Shown here: positions 7,273 through 13,734 of the stretch, piece by piece
How positions within the stretch are numbered: the first letter of the stretch is position 1
Layout: each line of letters begins with the position of its first letter
Assembly: GCA_031269165.1 (NCBI GenBank)
Contig: JAISZQ010000263.1
Span: 1 to 15,304 of the forward strand
Length of the DNA stretch: 15,304 nucleotides
Direction of reading: 5' to 3'
Origin: Spirochaetaceae bacterium
GTDB taxonomy: Bacteria > Spirochaetota > Spirochaetia > Treponematales > Breznakiellaceae
Made by a program: the position numbers and the translations under genes
The notes under the pieces: model-generated
Told to the model about the DNA's origin: nothing
The model's database searches: none
What the model saw: only the letters and a program-made list of their open reading frames with translations

Positions 7273-8295
7273 TTATCTTACCAAATAGCCCGATTCGCCC
7301 AACAACAGTGCGTCAAGCCGGGCGCGGTACTCGTCGTCGACTTGGCGCTGCTCACGCGGGTGGCACTTCCGGTAGACGCGGAGGATGCCGCGGGTTTGCA
7401 GTTGGGTGTAGCGCACGGTGGTTTCGATGCTCTTGTGTCCGAGGAGTTGCTGGATGACACGGATGTCCGCGCCGTTTTCCAAGAGGTGGGTCGCCGCCGA
7501 GTGGCGCAGTGAATGGCAACTTATCCCGCGCTTGTCCATGTCGAACCGGCGCAACAACTTTCGGAAACGCAACGTGATCGTCTCGCTGCGAATATGTTCC
7601 TTGCCCGACTCGCGGCCCGAACTCTTGTAGGCGGAACCGGGGAACAAGTAGGGCGAGACGATTTTTTTGCGCCGCTGATACTGCAAGAGGATGGTTTTGG
7701 CGTATTCCGAGAAGGGGACGACCCGCTCATGCCCGCCTTTCCCGTGGATGAGCATCTGCCGGTTCTGAAAGTCAATTTCGCCCGTTTTCAGCGCGGCCGC
7801 CTCGCTCACCCGGAGGCCCGACGAATACATCAATTCAAACAGGGCGCGGTCTTTCAGGCCGGAAAGCCGCGTAACGTCTATGCGCGAAAAGAAATGGGAG
7901 ATCTCCTTTCGGGTCAGCGGTCGTCTTTTGGGCCCCGTGTGTTCGGGCAACGTCAGCCGCAACGACAAACAGGGGTCTTCCTCAATGACGCCGACCTTGA
8001 AAAAAAGCGCGAACAATGTGGAAACCGCATGAAAAGCCGTGTTGACCGCCTCCGCCGAGAGCGGCCGCCCGGTTTTCAAGGAAACCTTGTCGCAGAGCAG
8101 GGCGTGATAACTGCGGAGTTCCTTTTTGCCGATGGCGGTAATCGGGTAATGGTTCTCTTCGGCCCACACGAGGAAATCGCGTTGCGCCCGTATCATGTTC
8201 CGTCTGAACCCCGGGGAGAGACGCCGCCCGCACATTTCCGCATGGGAAAGCGACAGGTAAAAATCAGGAGTTGATCCACAAACATCATTTTTCAT
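7273..8295 (-). CDS. Tyrosine recombinase/integrase, second gene of a pair
   Basis: This 340-residue enzyme of the phage-integrase/Xer fold should cut and rejoin DNA through a covalent 3'-phosphotyrosine. An N-terminal SAM-like core-binding domain spans about 25-115, and the catalytic domain about 125-310. The full catalytic set is visible: Arg162 (GLRVSE), Lys186 (HGKGGHER), His261 and Arg264 (HSLRHSAATH), His287 (LLGHKS) and Tyr296 (VRYTQ). There is no integron-integrase-specific insertion before the HxxR motif. The ATG at 8295 has AGGAGG 7 bases upstream and overlaps the stop of the upstream recombinase (ATGAAAAATGA), so translation is probably coupled. A reading frame runs further upstream but would overlap the first gene heavily. 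The 3' end touches the repeat array, which would be transcribed as its 3' extension if no terminator intervenes. XerC/XerD housekeeping identity is unlikely given the paired, repeat-linked context. Confidence 0.9.
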   Translation of the reverse strand: MKNDVCGSTPDFYLSLSHAEMCGRRLSPGFRRNMIRAQRDFLVWAEENHYPITAIGKKELRSYHALLCDKVSLKTGRPLSAEAVNTAFHAVSTLFALFFKVGVIEEDPCLSLRLTLPEHTGPKRRPLTRKEISHFFSRIDVTRLSGLKDRALFELMYSSGLRVSEAAALKTGEIDFQNRQMLIHGKGGHERVVPFSEYAKTILLQYQRRKKIVSPYLFPGSAYKSSGRESGKEHIRSETITLRFRKLLRRFDMDKRGISCHSLRHSAATHLLENGADIRVIQQLLGHKSIETTVRYTQLQTRGILRVYRKCHPREQRQVDDEYRARLDALLLGESGYLVR

Positions 8296-9283
8296 GACCA
8301 CCCTCCTGAGGGACACCCTCTTGAAGGCGGCCCTTATAAGGACTGCCGGAGCGCGGATGGAACGAGTCGATACAGTCCCGCAAAGCGTCCCGGTCAACCC
8401 CGGTGTAAACCTGCGTCGACGTGAGCTTCCGGTGTCCCAGAACGGCTTGGATATACCGGATATCCGCGCCGTTCCCCAGAAGATGCGTCCCGAGGCTATG
8501 TCTGAACCCGTGGCTCGTGATCACCGGAATCCGCAGTTTTTTGCAGGACGCCTTGAGCGCGAGGTTGAGCTTCGTCATAAGATGCTGTTCATGCGCGCCG
8601 AAAACGGTGAGGACGGTTTTCCGGCGCTTCATGATCACCGCCCTGCTTTTTTCCAGATACAGACGCATGACCTCGCTGGCAAAACTCGTCATAAACGCGA
8701 TCCGGCTCCGTCCCCCCTTTCCTTCCGCGACATAGACCCAGTGCTCGTCAGGATGAACGTCTTCTATAGTAAGCGCCGCCGCCTCGAAGATACGGAGACC
8801 CGTCGCGTAGAGAAATTCGCATATCACATGAAGCCGATACCGCTTTATCTTTTCTCCTTGAGTCTTTTCTTCGTTATAACGGGCAAAGTAATCCAGCAGC
8901 GTCCGCATCTCCGCTTGAGTCAGCACGTTCCGCTTCACAAGACGCGGGGCCCGCGGATATCCCACCCCGGCGAACGGATTTTGAGTACGCTCCTCCGTCT
9001 CGACCAAGTAGCCGAACAATGCCTTCCCGGCCGTTATCCGTGAATGGAGCGTCCCTACCGCCAGCACCTCGCCATTCGCCTTGACCCGCGAACTCACAAA
9101 ATCCCGGTAGCGCAAGCCTTCACGAAACCCCATTCCCCACAACGAAACCCCCTCCGCCTGCATCCATTGCAAAAGATACCGTACCGTCTTCCCCAATGTT
9201 GCCAGCCCCGCCTTCGTCGTCCGCCGCCTCTGGTAATCGAGAAACTCCCGATACACCCGCTCATACTCGCCGCTCAAACCCAT
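8285..9283 (-). CDS. Tyrosine recombinase/integrase, first gene of a pair
   Basis: This 332-residue protein has the two-domain layout of XerC/D-like recombinases: core-binding domain about 5-100, catalytic domain about 118-305. The catalytic residues are Arg164 (TGLRIFE), Lys189 (EGKGGRSR), His258 and Arg261 (SHGFRHSLGTH), His284 (VLGHRK) and Tyr293 (VYTG), so it should be active. A Gly/Gln-rich tail after residue 310 has no obvious role. AGGAGG lies 5 bases upstream of the ATG at 9283. The gene is first of the two-gene operon with the recombinase ending at 7273; sequence identity between the two is low outside the catalytic motifs, suggesting heteromeric action like XerC/XerD or the paired recombinases of Tn554-like elements. 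A 9-bp inverted repeat lies just upstream of it (9307-9338). Confidence 0.9.
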   Translation of the reverse strand: MGLSGEYERVYREFLDYQRRRTTKAGLATLGKTVRYLLQWMQAEGVSLWGMGFREGLRYRDFVSSRVKANGEVLAVGTLHSRITAGKALFGYLVETEERTQNPFAGVGYPRAPRLVKRNVLTQAEMRTLLDYFARYNEEKTQGEKIKRYRLHVICEFLYATGLRIFEAAALTIEDVHPDEHWVYVAEGKGGRSRIAFMTSFASEVMRLYLEKSRAVIMKRRKTVLTVFGAHEQHLMTKLNLALKASCKKLRIPVITSHGFRHSLGTHLLGNGADIRYIQAVLGHRKLTSTQVYTGVDRDALRDCIDSFHPRSGSPYKGRLQEGVPQEGGHEK

Positions 9284-9300
9284 TTTGGCCTCCTCGCAAT

Positions 9301-9341
9301 AAGTTGTTGTATTAATATATTTTCGTATTTTAATACAAACT
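9301..9341. promoter_or_regulatory. AT-rich palindrome upstream of the recombinase operon
   Basis: TTGTATTAA (9307-9315) and TTAATACAA (9330-9338) form a perfect 9-bp inverted repeat with a 14-base centre. Flanking AAGT and ACTT extend the symmetry with a two-base bulge. It is sharply more AT-rich than its surroundings and lies about 20 bases upstream of the first recombinase start. It could be the operator/promoter of the pair or a site bound by the recombinases; a loose -35/-10 (TTGTAT ... TTAATA on the minus strand) overlaps it. Confidence 0.5.
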
Positions 9342-9459
9342 TGTATGATAAAAGGTGAATGGCAAGCCGTAACTATTCCGCTGCTTTCGTACTATTTGAG
9401 GCTAAGTTTTCCGCGAAGACGGGGGCGTTACGGGGACAGAGCGCATCCCAGAAGAATGT
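9342..9459. other. Short stretch with no supported gene
   Basis: Small open frames start at 9345 and 9359 (the latter after AAAAGGTGA), but both run straight into the GC-rich hairpin repeat and the tandem palindromes, so their C-termini are repeat translations. A truncated gene start destroyed by repeat insertion is possible; nothing in the first 30 residues is recognisable. Confidence 0.3.
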
Positions 9460-9565
9460 GGGGGGAAGTCTCCCCCCTGCCTCCAGCCCGCCGCTACGCG
9501 CCGCTTCGCTTAGGGGCTTACGGCACCCCCCTCAGCGGGGGAGTTCCCCCGCAACGCCCCCCCGC
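9460..9565. repeat. GC-rich modular hairpin repeat, copy 1
   Basis: The left module is GGGGGGAAGTCTCCCCCC (9460-9477). After a variable stretch comes CCCCCCTCAGCGGGGG, followed by TTCCCCCGCAACGCCCCC. The same two modules with a different middle occur at 14967-15049 in the same orientation and at 9990-10186 in the opposite orientation. Non-coding here. Confidence 0.75.
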
Positions 9566-9621
9566 CACACGTCCCGCAATGACGATGCCCCGTCATTGCA
9601 CCCGTCACCCCCCTCCCTTCC

Positions 9622-9912
9622 CGTCATTGCGAACCCGAAGGGTGAAGCAATCCAGTGGGGAGGCCGCCTCGGCTGGATTGCTTCGTCGCTTCGCTCCTCG
9701 CAATGACGAGGGGCCCCTCACAATGACGGGCGCAATGACGCGAGAACCATCGTCATTGCGAACCCGAAAGGTGAAGCAATCCAGTGGGGAGGCCGCCTCG
9801 GCTGGATTGCTTCGTCGCTTCGCTCCTCGCAATGACGGGGGGCCCCTCACAATGACGGGCGCAATGACGCGAGAACCATCGTCATTGCGAACCCGAAGGG
9901 TGAAGCAATCCA
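9622..9912. repeat. 129-bp tandem repeat of a dispersed palindrome (2.3 copies)
   Basis: Full palindromes of 87 bp lie at 9622-9708 and 9751-9837 and a 33-bp left half at 9880-9912, so the period is exactly 129 bp. Each full copy has CGTCATTGCGA at the left and TCGCAATGACG at the right, with GAAGCAATCCA pairing with TGGATTGCTTC and a GC-rich loop. The 42-bp linkers are near identical and contain CAATGACGGGCGCAATGACG. The copies are nearly identical (one substitution in the half-repeat GAAGGG/GAAAGG), so the duplication is recent. In the third copy the loop continues as GCCGAGG, the inverse complement of the CCTCGGC loop of the full copies. Confidence 0.85.
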
Positions 9913-10186
9913 GCCGAGGTGCGCTCTGCACCCGTAGGGGGCCCGATAATCGTTCGCGGTGCGACACGCACAAGGGCCTCCACGGCAGGTGGCGGGGGGC
10001 GTTGCGGGGGCCCCTACAGCCCTCCGCGTCCTGCTTCGGGCTTCCGGGCCGGGGCGTACTCAGTAATGCGTCCATCCGTGGACGCTTGGGGTACGCCCAC
10101 AAAACCATGCACCGCATGGTTTTGTCCCACCGCTGAGGGGGATAGCAGAGGCCTGGCGGGCCGGAGCGAAGGGGGAGACTTCCCCC
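9913..10186. repeat. GC-rich modular repeat, copy 2 (expanded, opposite orientation) with nested hairpins
   Basis: The module GGGGGGCGTTGCGGGGG begins near 9994, CCGCTGAGGGGG appears near 10131-10142, and GGGGGAGACTTCCCCC closes it at 10171-10186. In the enlarged middle are two strong hairpins. GGCGTAC (10053-10059) pairs with GTACGCC (10091-10097) and encloses GCGTCCA-TCCG-TGGACGC (10068-10085). ACAAAACCATGC (10099-10110) pairs with GCATGGTTTTGT (10114-10125) over a 3-base loop. No gene is supported in this stretch. Confidence 0.65.
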
Positions 10187-10364
10187 TGTCAACAACTTAA
10201 GGAAATGGAATATAAGCGTGGTCAACAGATTACACAGATTTTTAGTTTTTTTGTCCGCGAATGTACGCGAATGTACGCGAATGTATGCGAATACATGCTG
10301 ATGGGTATGTATTATTCGTATTTATTCGCGCCATTCGCGGATCAAAATTCTTAAGTTGTTGACA
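10187..10364. mobile_element. 178-bp non-autonomous element with 15-bp terminal inverted repeats
   Basis: TGTCAACAACTTAAG (10187-10201) and CTTAAGTTGTTGACA (10350-10364) are perfect terminal inverted repeats. GGGAGACTTCCCCC lies immediately outside on the left (10173-10186) and, two bases outside, on the right (10367-10380), which looks like a target duplication. Inside is a second palindrome (TCCGCGAATG at 10254, CATTCGCGGA at 10332-10341) with three 10-base iterations of CGCGAATGTA-like sequence. It encodes nothing. A partial copy occupies the start of the window. Confidence 0.7.
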
Positions 10365-10414
10365 GTGGGAGACTTCCCCCTCCCTCTTGTATATTCTTCG
10401 GAGAGGCATCCATC

Positions 10415-10443
10415 TTGTCATTTATCGTTTTTTCGCATATCTT
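10415..10443 (+). promoter_or_regulatory. Sigma70-like promoter of the coiled-coil gene
   Basis: TTGTCA (10415-10420), a 17-base spacer and TATCTT (10438-10443) fit a sigma70 promoter. The -10 ends only 8 bases before the ATG at 10452, so transcription would start at or next to the start codon and give a leaderless or nearly leaderless mRNA. This agrees with the absence of a Shine-Dalgarno sequence. Confidence 0.4.
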
Positions 10444-10451
10444 TGAGTCAC

Positions 10452-11555
10452 ATGGATGAACGCACAAAAAGTATACTTGCGATAGAGCAAAAAATGGCGG
10501 ACGAGGCCGGGCGGATTGACGGGCTTTTGCGCGGCTTGGGACAGGTGTTGCTGGAACGTTCGGATGACGACGCGCTGGCGGCTTTTCGGACGGAACGCGA
10601 CAAAATCGACGATGAAACGGCGCGGCTTGACGAGACTCTCCGGCAGGTTGAGAAGGATGTCGAGCGGGTTAGCGGAATCGACGCCGGAATTGCCGAAGAA
10701 GAACGGCTGAACAGGGAATTAAAAGAGCGGATTACCGCGACGTATCCCGAACTGGGGAGGCTGGCCGTCGAGGACGATGCTTTTTCGGCTTTTGCCTCGC
10801 CGTACAAAACGCGGATTGCCGCCATTCAACAGAAAATCGACGGTCTCTCCGAGCGGCTGGACGGGGCCAACGGGGCAGAAGAGAAGGGGAACGTTTTTGC
10901 GTGGCTTGGCAAGAGCGCGCAAAATTTGGTCGTTAAGTCATTCCTTGCAAAGACCCAATCTTCGCTTGAGCGGGTGTATGCCGAGGCGGGTGCCGAATTT
11001 GCCCGTAACCGGCCCGCAGGAAAGACGGGATCCGGCGAGATAGAGGCCCTGTATGCTTCGGTCGAATCGCTTAAAAATGAGAACAACGAGCGGGATCTGC
11101 GGCTTATTGCTTTGAAAGAAGAAAAGCGGAACATACTCAGTTCTTTTGGACGCGAGGGCAACGCAAACCGGAAAAAAGCGGAGATTGCCCGCCGGAAAGA
11201 GTGTCTCCGGCAGGAACGCGATGACGTACATGTAAGGCTTGGCAAAAAGGCGGAAGATCCGTCCACGCAGTTCACGCTCCAGTCCCTGTTTGATGACGAG
11301 ATGAACAAAATACGGGAAAACATCGCGCGTCACCGGGAACAGGTCAAAGATTACGAGGATCAGATAGCCAGTCTCAAGGCGTCGCTGGAAATTGACCGGG
11401 AACAGGCGGAGGTCAAGAAACTCGAACGGTCGATTGCCGAACAACGCCAGCGTATCACGCTTGCCGGGGAAACCATCGCCCGGCACGAAAAGGCCATAGC
11501 CGAGGCAAATAAGCGCATCGAAGATTTGATGAACGGACCGGGGAAACGGCATTGA
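10452..11555 (+). CDS. Cytoplasmic coiled-coil protein of unknown function
   Basis: The ATG at 10452 gives a 367-residue, highly charged protein. The open frame extends further upstream but only into the repeat element, so that part is not counted as coding. There is no signal peptide or membrane segment. Heptad-like, Glu/Lys/Arg/Leu-rich coiled coil occupies about 1-95, 118-137, 195-263 and 285-360. Between them is a less charged segment GNVFAWLGKSAQNLVVKSFLAK at about 146-167 that may be a small folded or lipid-facing helix, here quoted only as a position with its Trp151 and Lys154. No enzyme motif is seen. The chain resembles structural or scaffolding coiled-coil proteins in general, and I do not recognise the family. 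It stands alone: a repeat element precedes it and a hairpin between convergent genes follows. High-confidence gene, unknown job. Confidence 0.75.
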   Translation: MDERTKSILAIEQKMADEAGRIDGLLRGLGQVLLERSDDDALAAFRTERDKIDDETARLDETLRQVEKDVERVSGIDAGIAEEERLNRELKERITATYPELGRLAVEDDAFSAFASPYKTRIAAIQQKIDGLSERLDGANGAEEKGNVFAWLGKSAQNLVVKSFLAKTQSSLERVYAEAGAEFARNRPAGKTGSGEIEALYASVESLKNENNERDLRLIALKEEKRNILSSFGREGNANRKKAEIARRKECLRQERDDVHVRLGKKAEDPSTQFTLQSLFDDEMNKIRENIARHREQVKDYEDQIASLKASLEIDREQAEVKKLERSIAEQRQRITLAGETIARHEKAIAEANKRIEDLMNGPGKRH

Positions 11556-11683
11556 CCGCATATTCTTCATGAAGCACTGATTTATTCAATCGAGAATGCG
11601 CCAACTGCGGAGGCGTATCAGCGCTCCTTTAATGCAAGGTTGGCTTTGTCGGTCCCATTTGCGTAATGAAATGAGCAAATGTA

Positions 11684-11726
11684 TAGGGAAACGATGATTG
11701 GTGTCAAGTTAATCAGCATTTCCCTA
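11684..11726. terminator. Hairpin between convergent genes, possible bidirectional terminator
   Basis: TAGGGAAA (11684-11691) pairs with TTTCCCTA (11719-11726) and GATGATT with AATCAGC inside, with one mismatch. The stem includes the stop codon of the minus-strand gene ending at 11724. There is no strong T-run, so termination is plausible but not certain. Confidence 0.4.
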
Positions 11727-12281
11727 AATGCCGCCGTATTCTTGGACAAAATTTGAATCAAACTCCTTTTTCGTCCACACAGAAACCTTTTTGAAATAAA
11801 GTTTTTGTAAGCCCTCCAAGCCAAAGGGAAAAAAGGGGGCGTCATTGGCTAACTTGCATAAAGATTTTCCTATTTCAATCCTTGCTATATCTTCATTGTA
11901 AACAAGAATGAAATCCAGATTTTCCCTCGTAAAGCAAATCGTTTTATCAAGTTGTTCCGTTAACAGCAACAAACTTTGAAATATTTTTCCCCTAATTTGG
12001 AAAACTTTCTTTTCGTCAATTTTTCCGTTTTTAAATTCTATCAAAAACCATTCTTGCTCATTGTGCATATACAAGGCGTCGCATGAATTGGGGCTATTGT
12101 TCAGCGCATATTGTTTGACAACACTGTCTTTAAATTTGTCAAAATTGACAACCTTTTTCCGGCATGACGTCATAAAAACCCCTCTGCCGGTTTGATTTAT
12201 CCTCTCGTCGCTGTCCTCAGAGGTTTGTTCAAGAGTATCGCCAAATTCTTTAAGCAATCGATGGTATATATCGGCAAGCAT
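11724..12281 (-). CDS. Small protein with PD-(D/E)xK-like motif, partner of the ATPase
   Basis: A 185-residue soluble protein. Its most telling segment is CDALYMHNEQEW followed by FLIEFKNGKID: Asp68, then Glu82-Phe-Lys84 on a hydrophobic strand, the spacing and context of a PD-(D/E)xK nuclease core (D, then ExK). Later strands (ICFTRENLDFILVYN at about 115-129) would fit the remainder of such a fold. I do not recognise a named family. The start is chosen as ATG at 12281, 2 bases after the ATPase stop, with AAGGAAG 7 bases upstream; a TTG at 12287 is also in frame but poorly spaced. It is clearly an operon partner of the upstream ATPase and shares its AT-rich composition, unlike the GC-rich flanks. 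Together they resemble two-gene ATPase-plus-nuclease defence modules. Nuclease activity is inference from one motif. Confidence 0.8.
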   Translation of the reverse strand: MLADIYHRLLKEFGDTLEQTSEDSDERINQTGRGVFMTSCRKKVVNFDKFKDSVVKQYALNNSPNSCDALYMHNEQEWFLIEFKNGKIDEKKVFQIRGKIFQSLLLLTEQLDKTICFTRENLDFILVYNEDIARIEIGKSLCKLANDAPFFPFGLEGLQKLYFKKVSVWTKKEFDSNFVQEYGGI

Positions 12282-12283
12282 AT

Positions 12284-13531
12284 TCAATCTTCCTTGTAGC
12301 GAAGGTTTTCAAGTTCTTGAAAAGGTCTTGCGAGCTTCTGATAGACTAAATCAATATTTTCCGTCACGTCTTCTATAGTACCTATATCACCCTGCGTATC
12401 GGTTAAGTAATAGTTACAACGAGCGGAAATATTATTCTTTTTGCTGTAAACTTCGATAGCGTTGAGAAAGTACGGGCTATGGGTAGTTAATAAAATAGTG
12501 AGGTTGTATTCTTTTTGCAGTAAGACAAGCAGTTCGGCATATTTCAATTGCCATTCCGGGTGCAAATGAATTTCGGGTTCATCAAACACAAGAACACTAT
12601 GTTCTTTTATTTCTCCGGCTTCCATGAGCCGTTTTATTATCAGGAAAGGCTTCATGCCGGTAGAAAGACTAAACATTCCCAGCGGTTCATTCAAGCCATT
12701 TTCCTGAAACATCCAATCTCCTTCAACTTGCTGAAATTCCCCATTGATAACATTACGAATATTGAGTAAAATCCGTTGTAATCGTTGCTTCGCTAAAATT
12801 TCGTCAACCGCGCTCATACCATCGGAAGATTGAGATAAACTTTCCCGCAAGTGTTGCCGATGTCCATATTCTTCAATCAAAAAATATCCATACTCATTTT
12901 CGTCCAGTATAAATGGCGTGTCTATATAGAGAACATTATTAATAATTCCCGCATTATCGCTAAAATCAGTGCATTCATTATTTTTAATAGACGCGGAAAG
13001 TGTCTTCCCATCAATGGTCAGGGAAACTATGCCTGTCTCTTCCGCATGATTAACGTGATTAATCTGATTCCCAAATTCTGATCTTAAAAAACGAGTAAGT
13101 ATTATTCTCTGGATTTGTTCGTCAGTAACTTCACCTGCCCGCACGATTTTTTCAACAAGAAAATCAATGGCAGCATCTTTCGTCTTATCGACTATTGGGA
13201 TTTTATCATCTATTGCCCCCTCTAATAACGTGCGAATTTCTTCCTTGGAGGATTGATGGTCAATAATATCGTTTATAATGACTTGGATTAGGTCCTCAGC
13301 ACGAATGTTGCCATAACGAAAACGAGTGACAGCATGAACAAAGTCCTTTATATTCTTTCTTCTTTCTCTGTGTATCGCGGCTTGAGCATCACAGAAAGCG
13401 TTGAACATACAGTAGAGAATTTTGCCGTAGGTGCTTTTCCCGGTATTATTGTGGCCCGCAATAACCGTGATCCCGTTCACCTCAATTTCGGCCTCTTGTA
13501 TTTTGCCAATATTGTTTATCTTAAAAAGCAT
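12284..13531 (-). CDS. AAA/ABC-type ATPase (OLD/RecF-like head), probable defence-type module
   Basis: This 415-residue protein is a single SMC/RecF-like ATPase head with an inserted helical middle. Visible motifs in order: Walker A GHNNTGKST (26-34), a signature-like LSTGMK (289-294), Walker B VLVFDEPE with catalytic Glu318 (313-320), the HLHPEWQ motif after it, and the switch His351 in TTHSPYF. The N-terminal FKINNIGKIQEAEIEVNGITVIAG is typical of AAA_21/OLD-like proteins that act with a nuclease partner. No TOPRIM domain follows, so it is not a full OLD nuclease; the small downstream protein would supply that role. The promoter lies in the 13567-13603 stretch. Start ATG at 13531 has a weak G-rich Shine-Dalgarno (GGGGG). 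AT-rich codon use contrasts with neighbours and suggests horizontal transfer. Known ATPase-led pairs such as Septu or PARIS share the logic but have different partners. Confidence 0.9.
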   Translation of the reverse strand: MLFKINNIGKIQEAEIEVNGITVIAGHNNTGKSTYGKILYCMFNAFCDAQAAIHRERRKNIKDFVHAVTRFRYGNIRAEDLIQVIINDIIDHQSSKEEIRTLLEGAIDDKIPIVDKTKDAAIDFLVEKIVRAGEVTDEQIQRIILTRFLRSEFGNQINHVNHAEETGIVSLTIDGKTLSASIKNNECTDFSDNAGIINNVLYIDTPFILDENEYGYFLIEEYGHRQHLRESLSQSSDGMSAVDEILAKQRLQRILLNIRNVINGEFQQVEGDWMFQENGLNEPLGMFSLSTGMKPFLIIKRLMEAGEIKEHSVLVFDEPEIHLHPEWQLKYAELLVLLQKEYNLTILLTTHSPYFLNAIEVYSKKNNISARCNYYLTDTQGDIGTIEDVTENIDLVYQKLARPFQELENLRYKED

Positions 13532-13566
13532 AAAGCCCCCAAAAAGTTAAAAGCACGTACCATTCT

Positions 13567-13603
13567 ATAATCAATGATATAATTGATTATCGGCAGTTGT
13601 CAA
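13567..13603 (-). promoter_or_regulatory. Promoter and palindromic operator candidate of the ATPase operon
   Basis: On the minus strand TTGACA (13598-13603) and TATCAT (13574-13579) form a sigma70-type promoter with an 18-base spacer; TATATC with a 16-base spacer is an alternative -10. A perfect 9-bp inverted repeat, ATAATCAAT (13567-13575) and ATTGATTAT (13582-13590), with a 6-base centre, covers the -10. That geometry is typical for a repressor that blocks RNA polymerase. No regulator gene is present in the operon. Confidence 0.6.
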
Positions 13604-13734
13604 TAACGGCAATAAATGAGATGTGCTGTGGTGTAGGGTTCGTGGTTAGAATTCTTCAAGACTATGCTGATTTTACAATACTTGTCGGATAAAAAAGGAG
13701 ATGAGGCTGCCCCAAGCGGCTTACTGCCGACCGC

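Larger units (their letters stand above)
6025..7280. repeat. Array of about 14 degenerate 62-65 bp palindromic units next to the recombinase pair
   Basis: Units begin with (C/A)AACAGTACCCG and recur at about 6082, 6219, 6281, 6345, 6410, 6475, 6503, 6566, 6631, 6821, 6884, 7090, 7152 and 7216. Normal spacing is 62-65 bp; one unit is 28 bp and two are expanded to about 190 and 206 bp. Within a unit are a small CGCC/GGCG hairpin around AAAGGAGG, a variable arm such as GTTTAG or GTTTGG, the hairpin ATCGG-CAA-CCGAT in several copies, and a closing arm CTAAAC or CTCAAC that pairs with the first arm (clearest in the unit at 6281-6345, GTTTAG with CTAAAC). Because 65 is not a multiple of 3 and frames shift between units, the array is not coding. 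The last unit runs into the 3' end of the recombinase gene at 7273. Confidence 0.8.

Noticed and set aside
6025..7280. CRISPR array
   Set aside because: No alternation of an identical repeat with unique spacers: the whole unit is a degenerate repeat, lengths vary from 28 to 206 bp, and no cas gene is nearby.
7513..9043. Long plus-strand open frames across the recombinase genes
   Set aside because: Antisense to two recombinases with complete catalytic residues; no start signals or domains.
6025..9283. Classical integron
   Set aside because: Recombinases lack the extra IntI segment before the HxxR motif, no GTTRRRY/RYYYAAC boxes fit well, and no cassette reading frames lie between units.
9345..10225. 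Open frames of 115-263 residues
   Set aside because: They are made almost entirely of translated palindromes and GC-rich hairpins; repeated peptides such as SLRGAKRRSN reflect the DNA repeat.
11618..11719. 33-residue minus-strand frame with a hydrophobic start (MLINLTPIIVSLYICSF)
   Set aside because: Considered as a small toxin-like peptide, but no Shine-Dalgarno is evident and its start lies in the hairpin after the nuclease-like gene; too weak to call.
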